From the NCBI RefSeq assembly GCF_003570715.1, contig NZ_QXXQ01000009.1, forward strand, positions 84,476-148,475: a stretch of DNA of 64,000 nucleotides, read 5' to 3'. Both the position numbers and the translations under genes were made by a program. Source of the stretch: Gemmobacter lutimaris. Lineage in GTDB: Bacteria > Pseudomonadota > Alphaproteobacteria > Rhodobacterales > Rhodobacteraceae. This document shows, in pieces, positions 35,108-46,017 of this stretch (position 1 is its first letter; each line of letters opens with the position of its first letter). The notes beneath the pieces were generated by a model. The model made no database searches. It saw nothing but the letters and a program-made list of their open reading frames with translations, and was not told the origin of the DNA.

Positions 35108-36405
35108 CCGACTTCTTCAAGGGTATTCCGGCAATTCGCTACGAAGGCCCTGACAGTGCGAATGAATTTGCCTTCCGCCACTACAACCCCGACGAGGTGA
35201 TCCTCGGCAAGCGGATGGAAGATCACCTGCGCTTTGCCATTGCTTATTGGCACAGCTTTGCCTGGCCGGGCGGTGACCCCTTTGGCGGCCAGACCTTCGA
35301 CCGCCCGTGGTTCGGCGACAGTATGGCGCTGGCGAAGCTCAAGGCCGATGTGGCGTTTGAGATGTTCGACATCCTCGGCGCGCCCTTCTACTGCTTCCAC
35401 GATGCCGATGCCCGGCCCGAAGGGGCCACTTTCGCCGAAAGCCTGCGCAATCTTGAGGAAATCGTGGACTACCTCGGTGAAAAGCAGGCTGGCCACAAGG
35501 CCAAGCTTCTGTGGGGCACCGCCAATATGTTCAGCCACAAACGCTGGATGTCGGGCGCGGCCACCAACCCTGACCCGGACGTCTATGCCTATGCCGCCGC
35601 CAATGTGAAGGCGAACATGGATGCGACGCATCGGCTGGGCGGGCAGAACTACGTCCTCTGGGGCGGGCGCGAGGGCTATGAGACGCTCTTGAATACCGAT
35701 CTGAAGGCCGAACGCGAACATGCGGGGCGCTTCCTGCAACAGGTGGTCGATTACAAGCACAAGATCGGCTTCAAGGGCGCCATCCTGATCGAGCCGAAAC
35801 CGCAGGAACCTTCAAAGCACCAGTATGATTACGATGTGGCCACCGTTTATGGCTTCCTTGTCCAATTCGGTCTGGAAAAGGAGGTGCAGGTGAACATCGA
35901 GCAGGGCCATGCCATCCTGGCCGGACACTCCTTCGAGCATGAGATCGCGCTGGCGGCCTCGCTGGGCATCTTCGGGTCCATCGACATGAACCGGAACGAT
36001 TATCAATCCGGCTGGGATACCGACCAGTTCCCGAACAATCATGCGGAAAAGGCGCTGGCGTTCTACGAAATCCTGCGCGCGGGCGGCTATACCACCGGCG
36101 GCACCAATTTCGACGCCAAGATCCGACGCCAAAGCCTCGACCCCGAGGATCTGATCCTTGCCCATGTCGGTGGTATGGATACCTGTGCGCGGGCGTTGAA
36201 GGCGGCGGCTGCCTGTCTGGAAGATGGGGGGCTGGAGGCCGCACGCGCAGCGCGCTACGCGGGCTGGCAGGCGCCTGCTGCCAAAGCGATGCTGGAAGGC
36301 TCGTTGGAGCAGGCGGCGGCGCGGGTGACGGCCGAAGGCATCGAGCCGCAGCCGAAATCCGGTCGGCAGGAGCGGCTTGAAAATCTGTGGAACCGCTTCA
36401 TCTGA
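35104..36405 (+). CDS. xylA: Xylose isomerase
   Basis: A 433-residue class II xylose isomerase converting D-xylose to D-xylulose. The catalytic histidine lies in [13 protein letters not shown]. The conserved blocks [34 protein letters not shown] and the metal-site [13 protein letters not shown] are all present. Length and order are normal. It is the last gene of the xyl operon; a hairpin at 36414-36439 follows directly. Confidence 0.97.
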   Translation: MTDFFKGIPAIRYEGPDSANEFAFRHYNPDEVILGKRMEDHLRFAIAYWHSFAWPGGDPFGGQTFDRPWFGDSMALAKLKADVAFEMFDILGAPFYCFHDADARPEGATFAESLRNLEEIVDYLGEKQAGHKAKLLWGTANMFSHKRWMSGAATNPDPDVYAYAAANVKANMDATHRLGGQNYVLWGGREGYETLLNTDLKAEREHAGRFLQQVVDYKHKIGFKGAILIEPKPQEPSKHQYDYDVATVYGFLVQFGLEKEVQVNIEQGHAILAGHSFEHEIALAASLGIFGSIDMNRNDYQSGWDTDQFPNNHAEKALAFYEILRAGGYTTGGTNFDAKIRRQSLDPEDLILAHVGGMDTCARALKAAAACLEDGGLEAARAARYAGWQAPAAKAMLEGSLEQAAARVTAEGIEPQPKSGRQERLENLWNRFI

Positions 36406-36413
36406 GGCGACGC

Positions 36414-36439
36414 GGCCGGGCATAGTGATATGTCCGGCC
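36414..36439 (+). terminator. Hairpin after xylA, possible terminator
   Basis: An 11 bp stem (one G-U pair) with loop GTGA, 8 bases after the xylA stop. There is no T run behind it, so termination may be weak or factor-dependent, but it marks the end of the xyl operon. Confidence 0.5.
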
Positions 36440-36446
36440 ATACATA

Positions 36447-36462
36447 TTGATTATACTATCAA
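36447..36462. promoter_or_regulatory. AT-rich inverted repeat before the aromatic-catabolism cluster
   Basis: TTGAT - TATACT - ATCAA, a perfect 5-base inverted repeat inside the only strongly AT-rich stretch (36440-36490) upstream of the molybdenum-hydroxylase gene. It has the look of an operator, for instance for a GntR-type dimer, and the region should hold the operon promoter. No regulator gene is next to it in this window. Confidence 0.35.
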
Positions 36463-36529
36463 AATATAGAATAAATCCGTCTTTTTGAATGTTCGTGAAC
36501 ATGGTCTGTTGCCGGTATCGGAGGATCGG

Positions 36530-38613
36530 ATGCAGCAGACAGTCCCATGGATCGGCAAGGCGATGGTGCGGCGCGAGGATGCGCGGCTGCTGAAAGGTGC
36601 GGGTCGTTTCGTTGACGATCATCAGCCCGAGGGGTGCCTTTTCCTCGAATTCCTGCGCAGCCCCTATGCGGCTGGGCGCATCACAGATCTGGATGTCTCG
36701 GACGCCGTTGATGCCGAAGGTGTGGTCACCGTGCTGACTGCCGAAGATTTTGCCGGGCTGGGGCAGGCGGCTGTAAACGCGCTTTTGCCAGGCGCCGAGG
36801 TGCATCCGCTGGAGCCGCTGGCTTCGGGCCGGGTGAAGGCGGTCGGGCAGGCGATTGCCGCCGTGATCGCCGAAACCCGCGAGGCCGCGCGCGATGCAGT
36901 GGAACTGATTGCCTTCGACATCGCCGAAGAACCGCTGGCCACCCGCCGCGTGCTGCGCCATCGCTGGCAATCCGGCGTTCCGCAGACCGGACGCGAGATT
37001 TCGGTGCAGCTTGATCATGCGCTTGTGGCCCCGATGGCGCTGGAGCCGCGCGCGACGCTGGCGCTGCCGGAAGGGGCTGGGCTGAAGGTGCATCTGTCGA
37101 CCCAGACGCCGCAACGCTGTCGCACCGATCTGGCGGCGATCCTTGGCCTTGCGCCCAGCGCGATCCGGGTGCTGACGCAGGATGTGGGCGGCGCGTTTGG
37201 CGGCAAGGCGTCCTTGATGCCCGAGGATGCGGTGGTGGCACTGGCGGCGTTGCGGCTCGGCCGTCCGGTGAAATGGACCGCCGCCCGTTCCGAGGAGTTT
37301 CAGGCGGCGACGCAAGGCCGCGGTGGCGAAACCCGCGCCGTGCTGACGCTGGATCATCAGGGCCTGCCTGTTGCGCTGTCGGCGGAGCTGCGCTTTCCGC
37401 TGGGCCACTGGATGCCCTATTCGGCGCTGGCGCCGATCCGCAACGCGGGGCGCATCCTGCCCGGACCCTACGCCATCGAGGCGGTGGACATCGAGGCGCA
37501 GGCGCATCTGACGCCGGGCGCGGCTGTGAACATCTATCGCGGTGCCGGCCGGCCCGAAGCGGCGATGCTGATGGAGCGGCTGATCGACAAGGCGGCGCAG
37601 GCGCAGGGCCTTGACCCGCTGGAGATGCGGCGCCGCGCGCTTTATCGCGGCGCCTTTCCGCGCGCGACGCCGACGGGTGAGGCGATCTGCTCCGGCGATT
37701 TCGCAGCGCTGCTGGACCGACTGGAACGCGAAACCGATTACGCGGGCCTGCGGGCGCGACAGGCCGAGAGACGCGCGGCGGGTGCGGTCTGCGGCCTTGG
37801 TCTCGCGCTCTATATCGAACCTTGCGGACAGGGTTGGGAAAGTGCCGAGTTGCGGCTGGAGGCCGATGGCAGCTTCACCGCGCTGACCGGATCATCGGCA
37901 CAGGGGCAGGGCCGCGAAACCGCCTTTGCGCAGATCGTGGCCGAGGTCATGGGTGTGACCCCCGACTGCGTGCGCGTGGTGCAGGGCGATACCGAGGCGG
38001 TGCCCGAAGGCATCGGCGCGCTTGCGTCGCGTTCGACCGCCATCGGCGGCACCGCCATGGCCCGCGCGGCGCGACGGTTGCTGGACCAGCTTGGCCCGCG
38101 AAAGGACTGGACCGGCATCGGCCCCGTTTCGGTCAAGGAGCGCTATGAGGCGCCGGGCGAGGCCTGGGCTTCGGGCGCGGTGCTGGCCGAGGTGGCGATC
38201 TGCCCCGATACCGGCCATCTGACGGTCGAGGGTATCACTTGGGTTGATGATGCGGGGCGTGTGCTGAACCCGATGCTGGTGCAAGGTCAACTGATTGGCG
38301 GCCTGGCCCAGGGTCTTGGCGCGGCCACGATGGAACGCATGGCCTATGCCGACGGCCAACTGCTGACCGGCAGTCTGATGGATTACGCCGTGCCCCGCGC
38401 CAGCGACATGCCGCCCGTGCGGCTGATCAGTCAGCCGCTGCCCAGCACCGCCAACGAGATGGGCTTCAAGGGCGTGGGTGAGGCCGGTTGCATCGGCGTG
38501 CCCGCCGCGCTGCTGAACGCGGTGCAGGACGCGCTGTTGCCCTTCGACGCCCCTGATCTTTCACTTCCGCTGACGCCGGAAAAACTCTGGCGCGCCATGA
38601 CAGGACTTGAGCC

Positions 38614-38617
<4 letters not shown>
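36530..38617 (+). CDS. Xanthine-oxidase-family molybdenum hydroxylase, large (Mo-binding) subunit
   Basis: A 695-residue protein. I start at the ATG at 36530 because GGAGG lies 6 bases upstream. CoxL-like markers are present: IGKAMVRREDARLLKGAGRFVDD at the N-terminus, DVGGAFGGK near residues 218-226, the molybdopterin-site NIYRGAGRPEA, QGQGRETAFAQI, and the C-terminal KGVGEAGCIGVPAA with the catalytic glutamate. The AYRCSFR loop of true CO dehydrogenase is absent, so it is a hydroxylase of unknown, probably aromatic or N-heterocyclic, substrate. It is shorter than usual CoxL (~780). The 2Fe-2S and FAD subunits are not encoded here. Its stop overlaps the next ATG. Confidence 0.88.
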
Positions 38618-40132
<1,515 letters not shown>

Positions 40133-40152
40133 ATATTTTATGCTTGAAATAT
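40133..40152. promoter_or_regulatory. Inverted repeat between dioxygenase and ABC-transporter genes
   Basis: ATATTT - TATGCTTG - AAATAT starts immediately after the dioxygenase stop, in an 84-base spacer before the binding-protein gene. It could be an operator or a weak hairpin; AT-richness sets it apart from its surroundings. Confidence 0.25.
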
Positions 40153-40216
40153 TTGCCCGCTGTGGCATGCTACCTTCAACAACAAGGCCAAAACGGCCCC
40201 AACATGGGAGACATCA

Positions 40217-41374
40217 ATGAAAAAACTGCTGACGGCAGCGAGCCTTCTCGCGCTTACCACCCTTCCGTCGCTTGCAGAGCCGCTGAAGATCGGCGTCATC
40301 ACCACGCTGTCCGGCCCCGCCGGCTATCTGGGTGAACAGGTGCGTGATGGGTTGCAACTGGCCATCGACCAGGAAGGCGGCAAGTTGGGCGGTGTCGATG
40401 TGGAACTGGTGGTCGAAGATGACGGTCTGAAGCCCGGCAACGGTCTTCAGATCGCCGACAAGTTCCTGAACGAAGAAGGCATCAAGCTGATCACCGGCAT
40501 CATCTTCTCGAACGTCGCCGGGGCGACTGTGCCGGAAGTGGTGGAAAACGACGCCATCTACATCAGCCCGAACGCCGCCCCGTCGAGCCTTGCCGGTGCG
40601 GGCTGCAACAAGAACTATTTCGTGGTCAGCTGGCAGAACGACTCGCTGCATGAGGCGACGGGTGCTGCCGCCAAGGCGCTGGGCTACAAGAAGGTTGTGG
40701 CGTTGGCTCCCAACTATCAGGCGGGCAAGGATGCCATTGCCGGGTTCAAGCGCGAATTCGGTGGCGATGTGACCGAGATCTATACCCAGCTTGAACAGAC
40801 CGACTTCGCGCCGGAAATGGCCCAGATCCGCGCCGCCGCGCCGGATGCGGTGTTCCAGTTCCATCCGGGCGGCATGGGGATCGCCTTCCTCAAGCAATAT
40901 GTGCAGGCAGGTCTGTCGAAAGATGTGCCGATGATCGTGTCCGAACCTTCGGCCGATGGCGTCATTCTGGGGGCTGTGGGTGAAGCGGCGGTGGGTCTGA
41001 AGGCCACGACGCACTGGAATGCCGATTTCGACAATGACGCGAACAAGGCTATGGTCACGGCTTGGGCTGCCAAGCACCCGGACAAGCCTCTGACCACCTA
41101 TGGCCAGCAAGCCTATGACGTGGGCCTGCTGATCGCCTCGGCCCTGAAGAAGACCGGCGGGATCGACGATCTGGATGCCTTCCGTGCCGCGCTGAAAGAG
41201 GCCGATTTTGCCTCGACCCGTGGCGATTTCAAGTTCGGGCAGAACCAGCACCCGGTGCAGGACTGGTATATGGTCGATATCGTGGCCGGTTCGGATGGCA
41301 AGCCTGTGTGGGTGACCAAGGAAAAACTGCGTGACGATGTGGGTGACGTCTACGCGGCCGAGTGCAAGATGTAA
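40217..41374 (+). CDS. ABC transporter substrate-binding protein (Liv/aromatic-type)
   Basis: A 385-residue periplasmic protein with a Sec signal ending SLAEP. The type I fold of leucine-binding-like proteins is shown by LKIGVITTLSGPAGYLGEQVRDGLQLAID and YGQQAYDVGLLIASAL. It should deliver a substrate to the permeases that follow. In this family many members bind aromatic acids or amides rather than branched amino acids. The context with a 3-hydroxyanthranilate dioxygenase suggests an aromatic ligand. A terminator-like hairpin follows. Confidence 0.9.
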   Translation: MKKLLTAASLLALTTLPSLAEPLKIGVITTLSGPAGYLGEQVRDGLQLAIDQEGGKLGGVDVELVVEDDGLKPGNGLQIADKFLNEEGIKLITGIIFSNVAGATVPEVVENDAIYISPNAAPSSLAGAGCNKNYFVVSWQNDSLHEATGAAAKALGYKKVVALAPNYQAGKDAIAGFKREFGGDVTEIYTQLEQTDFAPEMAQIRAAAPDAVFQFHPGGMGIAFLKQYVQAGLSKDVPMIVSEPSADGVILGAVGEAAVGLKATTHWNADFDNDANKAMVTAWAAKHPDKPLTTYGQQAYDVGLLIASALKKTGGIDDLDAFRAALKEADFASTRGDFKFGQNQHPVQDWYMVDIVAGSDGKPVWVTKEKLRDDVGDVYAAECKM

Positions 41375-41381
41375 CGGCGCA

Positions 41382-41406
41382 GGGCCGGGAAATGCCCCGG
41401 CCCGTT
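41382..41406 (+). terminator. Intercistronic hairpin after the binding-protein gene
   Basis: A perfect 8 bp stem GGGCCGGG / CCCGGCCC with a 6-base loop followed by GTTT. Like the hairpin after xylF, it probably lowers expression of the downstream permease and ATPase genes relative to the binding protein. Confidence 0.65.
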
Positions 41407-41441
41407 TCCCTGACAATCCAGACATCTGATCGGGCGGGCGC

Positions 41442-42356
41442 ATGATCCTGTTTCTCGAACAATTGCTCAATGGCTTGCAGTATGGCGTGATGCTGTTTCT
41501 GCTGGCCGCGGGGCTGACGCTGATTTTCGGGATCATGGGGGTGATCAACCTCGCCCATGGCTCGCTTTACATGATCGGGGCCTATGCCGGCACGCTGGCT
41601 GCCATGCAGACCGGCAGCTTCTGGCTGGGGGTTCCCGTGGCGCTGATTGCCGCCGCTCTGACCGGGCTGGTGGTCGAGGCAGTGGTGATCCGGCGCCTTT
41701 ACGCCCGCGACCATCTGGATCAGGTGTTGGCGACCTTTGGCCTGATCCTGTTTTTCAACCAGTCGATCATTCTGCTGTTTGGTCGTCAGCCGATGTTCAC
41801 CCAACTGCCCGAGCTGTTTTCCGGCGCGGTCGAGGTCATCCCCGGCCTGCCTTATCCAAGCTACCGGCTGTTCATCATCGCGGTCGGCCTGCTGGTGGCG
41901 CTGGGGCTTTACCTGATCATCAACCGCACACGGATCGGCATGCTGGTGCGCGCAGGGTCAACCAACCGCGAGATGGTGCGGGCGCTGGGGGTAGACATCC
42001 GGCTCCTTTACACACTTGTCTTCGGTCTTGGCGCGCTGCTGGCGGGGCTGGCGGGCTTTCTGGCCGGGCCGGTGCTGGCGGTGCAGGTGGGCATGGGCGA
42101 ACAAATCCTGCTCTCTACCTTCGTCGTCGTGGTCATCGGCGGTGTCGGCTCGATCAAGGGCGCCTTCGTTGCGGGCATTTCACTGGGCGTCATCGACACG
42201 ATGCTGCGCGCATTCCTGCCTGGCCTGCTGCGGCAGGTGATGAATGGCCCCGAGGCCGATGCGCTGGGCGTCGGCATTTCGTCGATGGGGATTTATCTTC
42301 TGATGGCGCTTGTGCTGCTGGTCCGGCCCAAGGGCCTTTTTGCGGCGGGGAGCTGA
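41442..42356 (+). CDS. Branched-chain-amino-acid-type ABC transporter permease (LivH-like)
   Basis: A 304-residue membrane protein with about eight hydrophobic segments. The family blocks LNGLQYGVMLFLLAAGLTLIFGIMGVINLAHGS at the N-terminus and VVVIGGVGSIKGAFVAG late in the protein identify LivH. It pairs with the LivM-like protein encoded 3 bases downstream to form the inner-membrane channel. Confidence 0.93.
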   Translation: MILFLEQLLNGLQYGVMLFLLAAGLTLIFGIMGVINLAHGSLYMIGAYAGTLAAMQTGSFWLGVPVALIAAALTGLVVEAVVIRRLYARDHLDQVLATFGLILFFNQSIILLFGRQPMFTQLPELFSGAVEVIPGLPYPSYRLFIIAVGLLVALGLYLIINRTRIGMLVRAGSTNREMVRALGVDIRLLYTLVFGLGALLAGLAGFLAGPVLAVQVGMGEQILLSTFVVVVIGGVGSIKGAFVAGISLGVIDTMLRAFLPGLLRQVMNGPEADALGVGISSMGIYLLMALVLLVRPKGLFAAGS

Positions 42357-42359
42357 GCC

Positions 42360-43331
42360 ATGAACCGTCGTATCCTTGCCGCCGTCTTGCTGGTCATCCT
42401 CGCCGCGCTGCCCTTCATCGCGCAGGCGACCGGGCAATCTGCGCTGCTGTCGCTGGCCTCGCGCATCCTGATCTATGGCATGGCAGCCGCCAGCCTGAAC
42501 TTCGTTCTGGGCTATGGCGGGATGGTCAGCTTCGGCCACGCCGCCTTCTTCGGGATCGGGGGCTATGTGGTGGGCGTCCTGTATCACCACGCCGATACCG
42601 AAACGCTGTTCTGGGGTTTCATCCCCGGCACGACGCAAATGCTCATCACGCTGCCCGCGGCCATTCTGGTCAGCGGTGCCTTCGCCGCCATCATCGGCGC
42701 GCTGAGCCTGCGGACCGGCGGCGTGCAGTTCATCATGATTACGCTGGCCTTCGCGCAGATGCTGTTCTTCCTCTTCGTCTCGCTGAAAACATATGGCGGC
42801 GAGGACGGCATCATCGTGCGCCGCACCAATGAACTGCCGTTCCTGAATACCCGCGACCGGGCGGTGATGTATTGGGTGGTGCTGGCGATCACCGTCGCCT
42901 TCGCGCTGGGCCTGCGCCGGCTGACGAAATCGAGCTTCGGCACCGTGATTTCCGGCATCCGCCAGAACGAACGCCGCATGGCGGCGCTGGGCATCCCGGC
43001 CTATCGCTACAAGCTGTTCGCCTTCATCCTGTCGGGCATGGGGGCGGGGCTGGCCGGGGCGCTGATGGTCAATGTGCTGCGCTTTGCCAGCCCCGACATG
43101 ATGCACTGGACCAAATCGGGCGAGCTGATGATCATGGTCATCCTTGGCGGGGTCGGCACGCTGGTCGGGCCATTCCTGGGCGCCGCCGCGCTCCTGTCGC
43201 TGGAAAGCGTGCTGGCGTCGTGGTCGGAACACTGGCCGCTGGCCATGGGGTTGATCCTGCTGGTCGTGGTGCTGGGCACCAAGGGCGGGTTGATGGCGCT
43301 GGTCACGCGCCTCACGGGGGGCCGCAAATGA
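42360..43331 (+). CDS. Branched-chain-amino-acid-type ABC transporter permease (LivM-like)
   Basis: A 323-residue membrane protein. LNFVLGYGGMVSFGHAAFFGIGGY and the conserved loop SSFGTVISGIRQNERRMAALGIPAYRYKLFAF mark LivM. It pairs with the LivH-like protein. Its stop overlaps the next ATG by 4 bases. Confidence 0.93.
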   Translation: MNRRILAAVLLVILAALPFIAQATGQSALLSLASRILIYGMAAASLNFVLGYGGMVSFGHAAFFGIGGYVVGVLYHHADTETLFWGFIPGTTQMLITLPAAILVSGAFAAIIGALSLRTGGVQFIMITLAFAQMLFFLFVSLKTYGGEDGIIVRRTNELPFLNTRDRAVMYWVVLAITVAFALGLRRLTKSSFGTVISGIRQNERRMAALGIPAYRYKLFAFILSGMGAGLAGALMVNVLRFASPDMMHWTKSGELMIMVILGGVGTLVGPFLGAAALLSLESVLASWSEHWPLAMGLILLVVVLGTKGGLMALVTRLTGGRK

Positions 43332-44083
43332 CTGCCATCCTGAAGATCGAAAATCTGGTGAAGCGGTTTGGTGGCCTGGTGGCGACCGACCATGTGAGCC
43401 TTGAGGTCATGCCGGGCGAGATTCATGCTTTGATCGGGCCGAATGGCGCGGGTAAATCGACGCTCATCAACCAGCTTTGCGGCGAGTTGCAGCCGAACGA
43501 GGGCGCCATCCATCTTGCGGGGCGCGACATCACCCATCTGCCGGTGCCGGCGCGGGTTGACCTCGGGCTGGGGCGGACCTTTCAGATCACCTCGCTGCTG
43601 GACGAGATGACGGTGCGCGACAATATCGGTATGGCCGTGCAGGTGCGCGAGGGCGGCAATTTCCGCATCTGGGATGCGCTGCGCAGGCGCCGCGCGATCT
43701 GGGATGAAACCGACCGCCTTCTGGCGGGGTGTCAGCTTGCCGACCGCGCCGATGTGGTGGTCGCCGATCTGAGCCATGGCGAGAAGAAACAGCTTGAACT
43801 TCTGGTCGCCATGGCGATGCAGCCGCGCCTGCTTTTGCTGGACGAACCGATGGCCGGTCTGGGCCATCTGGAAAGCCAGCAGATGATCGGCATGTTGCGC
43901 GACATCCGCAAGGAGGCCGCGATCCTGCTGGTCGAACATGACATGGAGGCGGTGTTCGCACTGGCCGACCGGATTTCGGTCCTGGTCTATGGGCGGATCA
44001 TCGCGCAGGGCTCGGTAGACGAGATCCGCAATGATCCGGCGGTGCGCGAGGCCTATCTGGGCGCGGAGGACGAACTGTGCTGA
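43328..44083 (+). CDS. ABC transporter ATP-binding protein (LivG-like)
   Basis: A 251-residue ATPase. Walker A GPNGAGKST, the LivG-type segment GLGRTFQITSLLDEMTV, signature LSHGEKKQLEL and Walker B LLLLDEPMAGLG are present. I start at the ATG at 43328 (ATGA overlap with the permease) rather than at upstream in-frame starts, because the domain begins there. It drives import together with the LivF-like ATPase. Confidence 0.93.
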   Translation: MTAILKIENLVKRFGGLVATDHVSLEVMPGEIHALIGPNGAGKSTLINQLCGELQPNEGAIHLAGRDITHLPVPARVDLGLGRTFQITSLLDEMTVRDNIGMAVQVREGGNFRIWDALRRRRAIWDETDRLLAGCQLADRADVVVADLSHGEKKQLELLVAMAMQPRLLLLDEPMAGLGHLESQQMIGMLRDIRKEAAILLVEHDMEAVFALADRISVLVYGRIIAQGSVDEIRNDPAVREAYLGAEDELC

Positions 44084-44778
44084 GCGTTTCCGAACTGAAA
44101 GCCGCCTATGGTGCCAGTCAGGTGCTGTTCGACATCCATCTGGACATCCGCGACGGCGAGGTGGTTACGCTGATGGGCCGCAACGGCATGGGCAAGACCA
44201 CGACCGTGCGCTGCATCATGGGCCTTCTGGGCGCGCGGGGAGGCAGCATCGAGTTTGAAGGTGTGAAGACGCTGGGCCTGACCCCGGAACGTATTGCCCG
44301 GCTCGGCGCCGGTCTGGTGCCAGAGGGGCGGCAGATCTTCAGCACCCTGACCGTGCGCGAAAACCTGGTGGCAACGGCGGCGAACCGGCTGAAGCGCGAC
44401 AACCCCTGGACGCTGGAGCGGGTCTATGACCTGTTCCCCCGCCTGCGCGAAAGGGCAGGTCAGGTATCGGGCACGCTGTCAGGGGGCGAGCAGCAGATGC
44501 TTGCCGTCGGGCGCGCGTTGATGACCAACCCGCGCCTTTTGATCCTTGACGAGGCGACCGAGGGTTTGGCGCCGGTGATCCGCACCGAGATATGGCATTG
44601 TGTCGAGCGGCTGAAGGCCGAGGGGCAGTCGATCCTGCTGATCGACAAGAACCTTGGTGTGCTGAAGCGGCTCGCAGATAGGCATTACATCGTGGAAAAG
44701 GGTCGCACCGTCTGGGTGGGGACGGGCGCCGATATGGACCGGGACAGCGAAAAGGTGCGGGGCTATGTCGGGCTTTGA
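44077..44778 (+). CDS. ABC transporter ATP-binding protein (LivF-like)
   Basis: A 233-residue ATPase with Walker A GRNGMGKTT, RLGAGLVPEGRQIFSTLTV, signature LSGGEQQMLAVGRAL and Walker B LLILDEATEGLAP, as in LivF. The GTG start lies 7 bases inside the preceding gene. The stop lies 14 bases inside the next gene, so it is tightly coupled on both sides. Confidence 0.92.
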   Translation: MLSVSELKAAYGASQVLFDIHLDIRDGEVVTLMGRNGMGKTTTVRCIMGLLGARGGSIEFEGVKTLGLTPERIARLGAGLVPEGRQIFSTLTVRENLVATAANRLKRDNPWTLERVYDLFPRLRERAGQVSGTLSGGEQQMLAVGRALMTNPRLLILDEATEGLAPVIRTEIWHCVERLKAEGQSILLIDKNLGVLKRLADRHYIVEKGRTVWVGTGADMDRDSEKVRGYVGL

Positions 44779-45574
44779 TCTGCCCATAGCGCTGATCGGC
44801 TGGGGGGCCATCGGCTCGCGCGTGGCTGACCTTCTGGCGGAACGTCGCGCGCCGGTGCGGCTTTTGGCGGTGGGGTTACGGTATGGCAGCAGCCCGCGCA
44901 GCCCGTTGCCGACGGGTGTCGAACAGGTTTCCGACCCCGCCAGCCTGATCGCCCTGCGCCCCGCGCTGGTGATCGAGGTTGCGGGCCGCGCTGCCGTTGA
45001 CCCCTGGGCCCTGCCGCTTCTGGAAGCGGGGATTGATGTGGCCGTCTCCTCGACCTCGGCGCTGGTCGATCCGGCCTTGCTGGACCGGCTGACCGGGGCG
45101 GCGCGCGCTGCACGCGCGCAATTGATCGTGCCGCCCGGTGCACTGGGCGGTATTGATGCGCTGGCCGCTGCCGCGCGCCTGCCGCTGGACCGCGTGCGGC
45201 ACGAGGTGGTGAAGCCGCCCCGCGCCTGGAAAGGCACCTCCGCTGAAAGCCTGCTGGATCTTGATGCGTTGACCGAGGCCACGACCTTCTTTGAAGGCCC
45301 GGCGGGGCAGGCGGCCACGGATTTCCCGCAAAATGCCAATGTCGCGGCGATTTCGGCGCTGGCCGGGATCGGGCTGGATCGCACCACGGTTGCCCTGATT
45401 GCGGATCCAGGGGCAGCGGTGAACCGCCACCGCATCACCGCAGAGGGTGCTTTTGGCCGCATGGAGGCGGTCTTTGACAACCGGCCTCTTGCAACAAATC
45501 CCAAATCCTCCGAAATGACGGCACTTTCATTGGTGCGCCTGATCGAGAACCGCGCCAGTCCGCTCGTCATTTGA
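44765..45574 (+). CDS. nadX: Aspartate dehydrogenase family protein
   Basis: A 269-residue NAD(P)-dependent dehydrogenase. The N-terminal Rossmann motif IALIGWGAIGS is followed by PPGALGGIDAL, FPQNANVAA and the catalytic histidine (His222) in NRHRITAEGAFG. The C-terminal RPLATNPKSSEMTALSL also fits. The family oxidises L-aspartate to iminoaspartate or runs in reverse. In NAD synthesis iminoaspartate goes on to quinolinate, which is also the cyclised product of the dioxygenase encoded upstream. It may instead act on another amino acid of this catabolic cluster. It overlaps the LivF-like gene by 14 bases. The gene name follows the family, not a proven role. Confidence 0.8.
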   Translation: MSGFDLPIALIGWGAIGSRVADLLAERRAPVRLLAVGLRYGSSPRSPLPTGVEQVSDPASLIALRPALVIEVAGRAAVDPWALPLLEAGIDVAVSSTSALVDPALLDRLTGAARAARAQLIVPPGALGGIDALAAAARLPLDRVRHEVVKPPRAWKGTSAESLLDLDALTEATTFFEGPAGQAATDFPQNANVAAISALAGIGLDRTTVALIADPGAAVNRHRITAEGAFGRMEAVFDNRPLATNPKSSEMTALSLVRLIENRASPLVI

Positions 45575-45585
45575 AGGAACCGGCC

Positions 45586-46017
45586 ATGGATGAACACACC
45601 GTTTTTATCGCTGCGGCACCCGATGCCGTGTGGCGCGCGCTGCACGATCCCGAGCTGCTGAAACGGGTCATCCCCGGCTGCGAGCTGGTCACCCCGAAAG
45701 GCCCGGCCGAGATGCAGGTCAAGGCCGCGATCGAGATCGCCTTCTTCCGCCGCGTGGTGACGGGCCGGTTGCGTCTGCATGACGAGGTGCCGGGCCAGAA
45801 ACTGCGCATGAATGCCAATGTCGGTGAACGCGCCAAGGGTGTGGTGCATGTGACGCTGGCGCCCGAAAACGCGGGCACCCGGCTGGCCTATACCGTCAAG
45901 GCTGACGTCAAGATCAAGGCGGCGGGTCTGGGCGATTTCGTCATCAACCGTACGGCGCAGAAGCTGGGCGGGCAGTTCTTCAAAAATCTGGGCAACGAGG
46001 TCACAAAGGTCGCATGA
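45586..46017 (+). CDS. CoxG-like SRPBCC-fold protein
   Basis: A 143-residue protein of the CO-dehydrogenase subunit G (CoxG) family. I chose the ATG at 45586 with GAAGGAA 9 bases upstream. The family order is clear: FIAAAPDAVWRALHDPELLKRVIPGCE, then a helix-grip core and IKAAGLGDFVINRTAQKLGGQFF. CoxG proteins accompany Mo hydroxylases and are thought to help anchor or assemble them at the membrane. This supports the Mo-hydroxylase gene at 36530 being part of the same system. Confidence 0.85.
   Translation: MDEHTVFIAAAPDAVWRALHDPELLKRVIPGCELVTPKGPAEMQVKAAIEIAFFRRVVTGRLRLHDEVPGQKLRMNANVGERAKGVVHVTLAPENAGTRLAYTVKADVKIKAAGLGDFVINRTAQKLGGQFFKNLGNEVTKVA

Noticed and set aside
40217-44778. A true branched-chain amino acid importer
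   Set aside because: Family membership is clear but the operon context points to an aromatic or related ligand; I kept the gene names generic.
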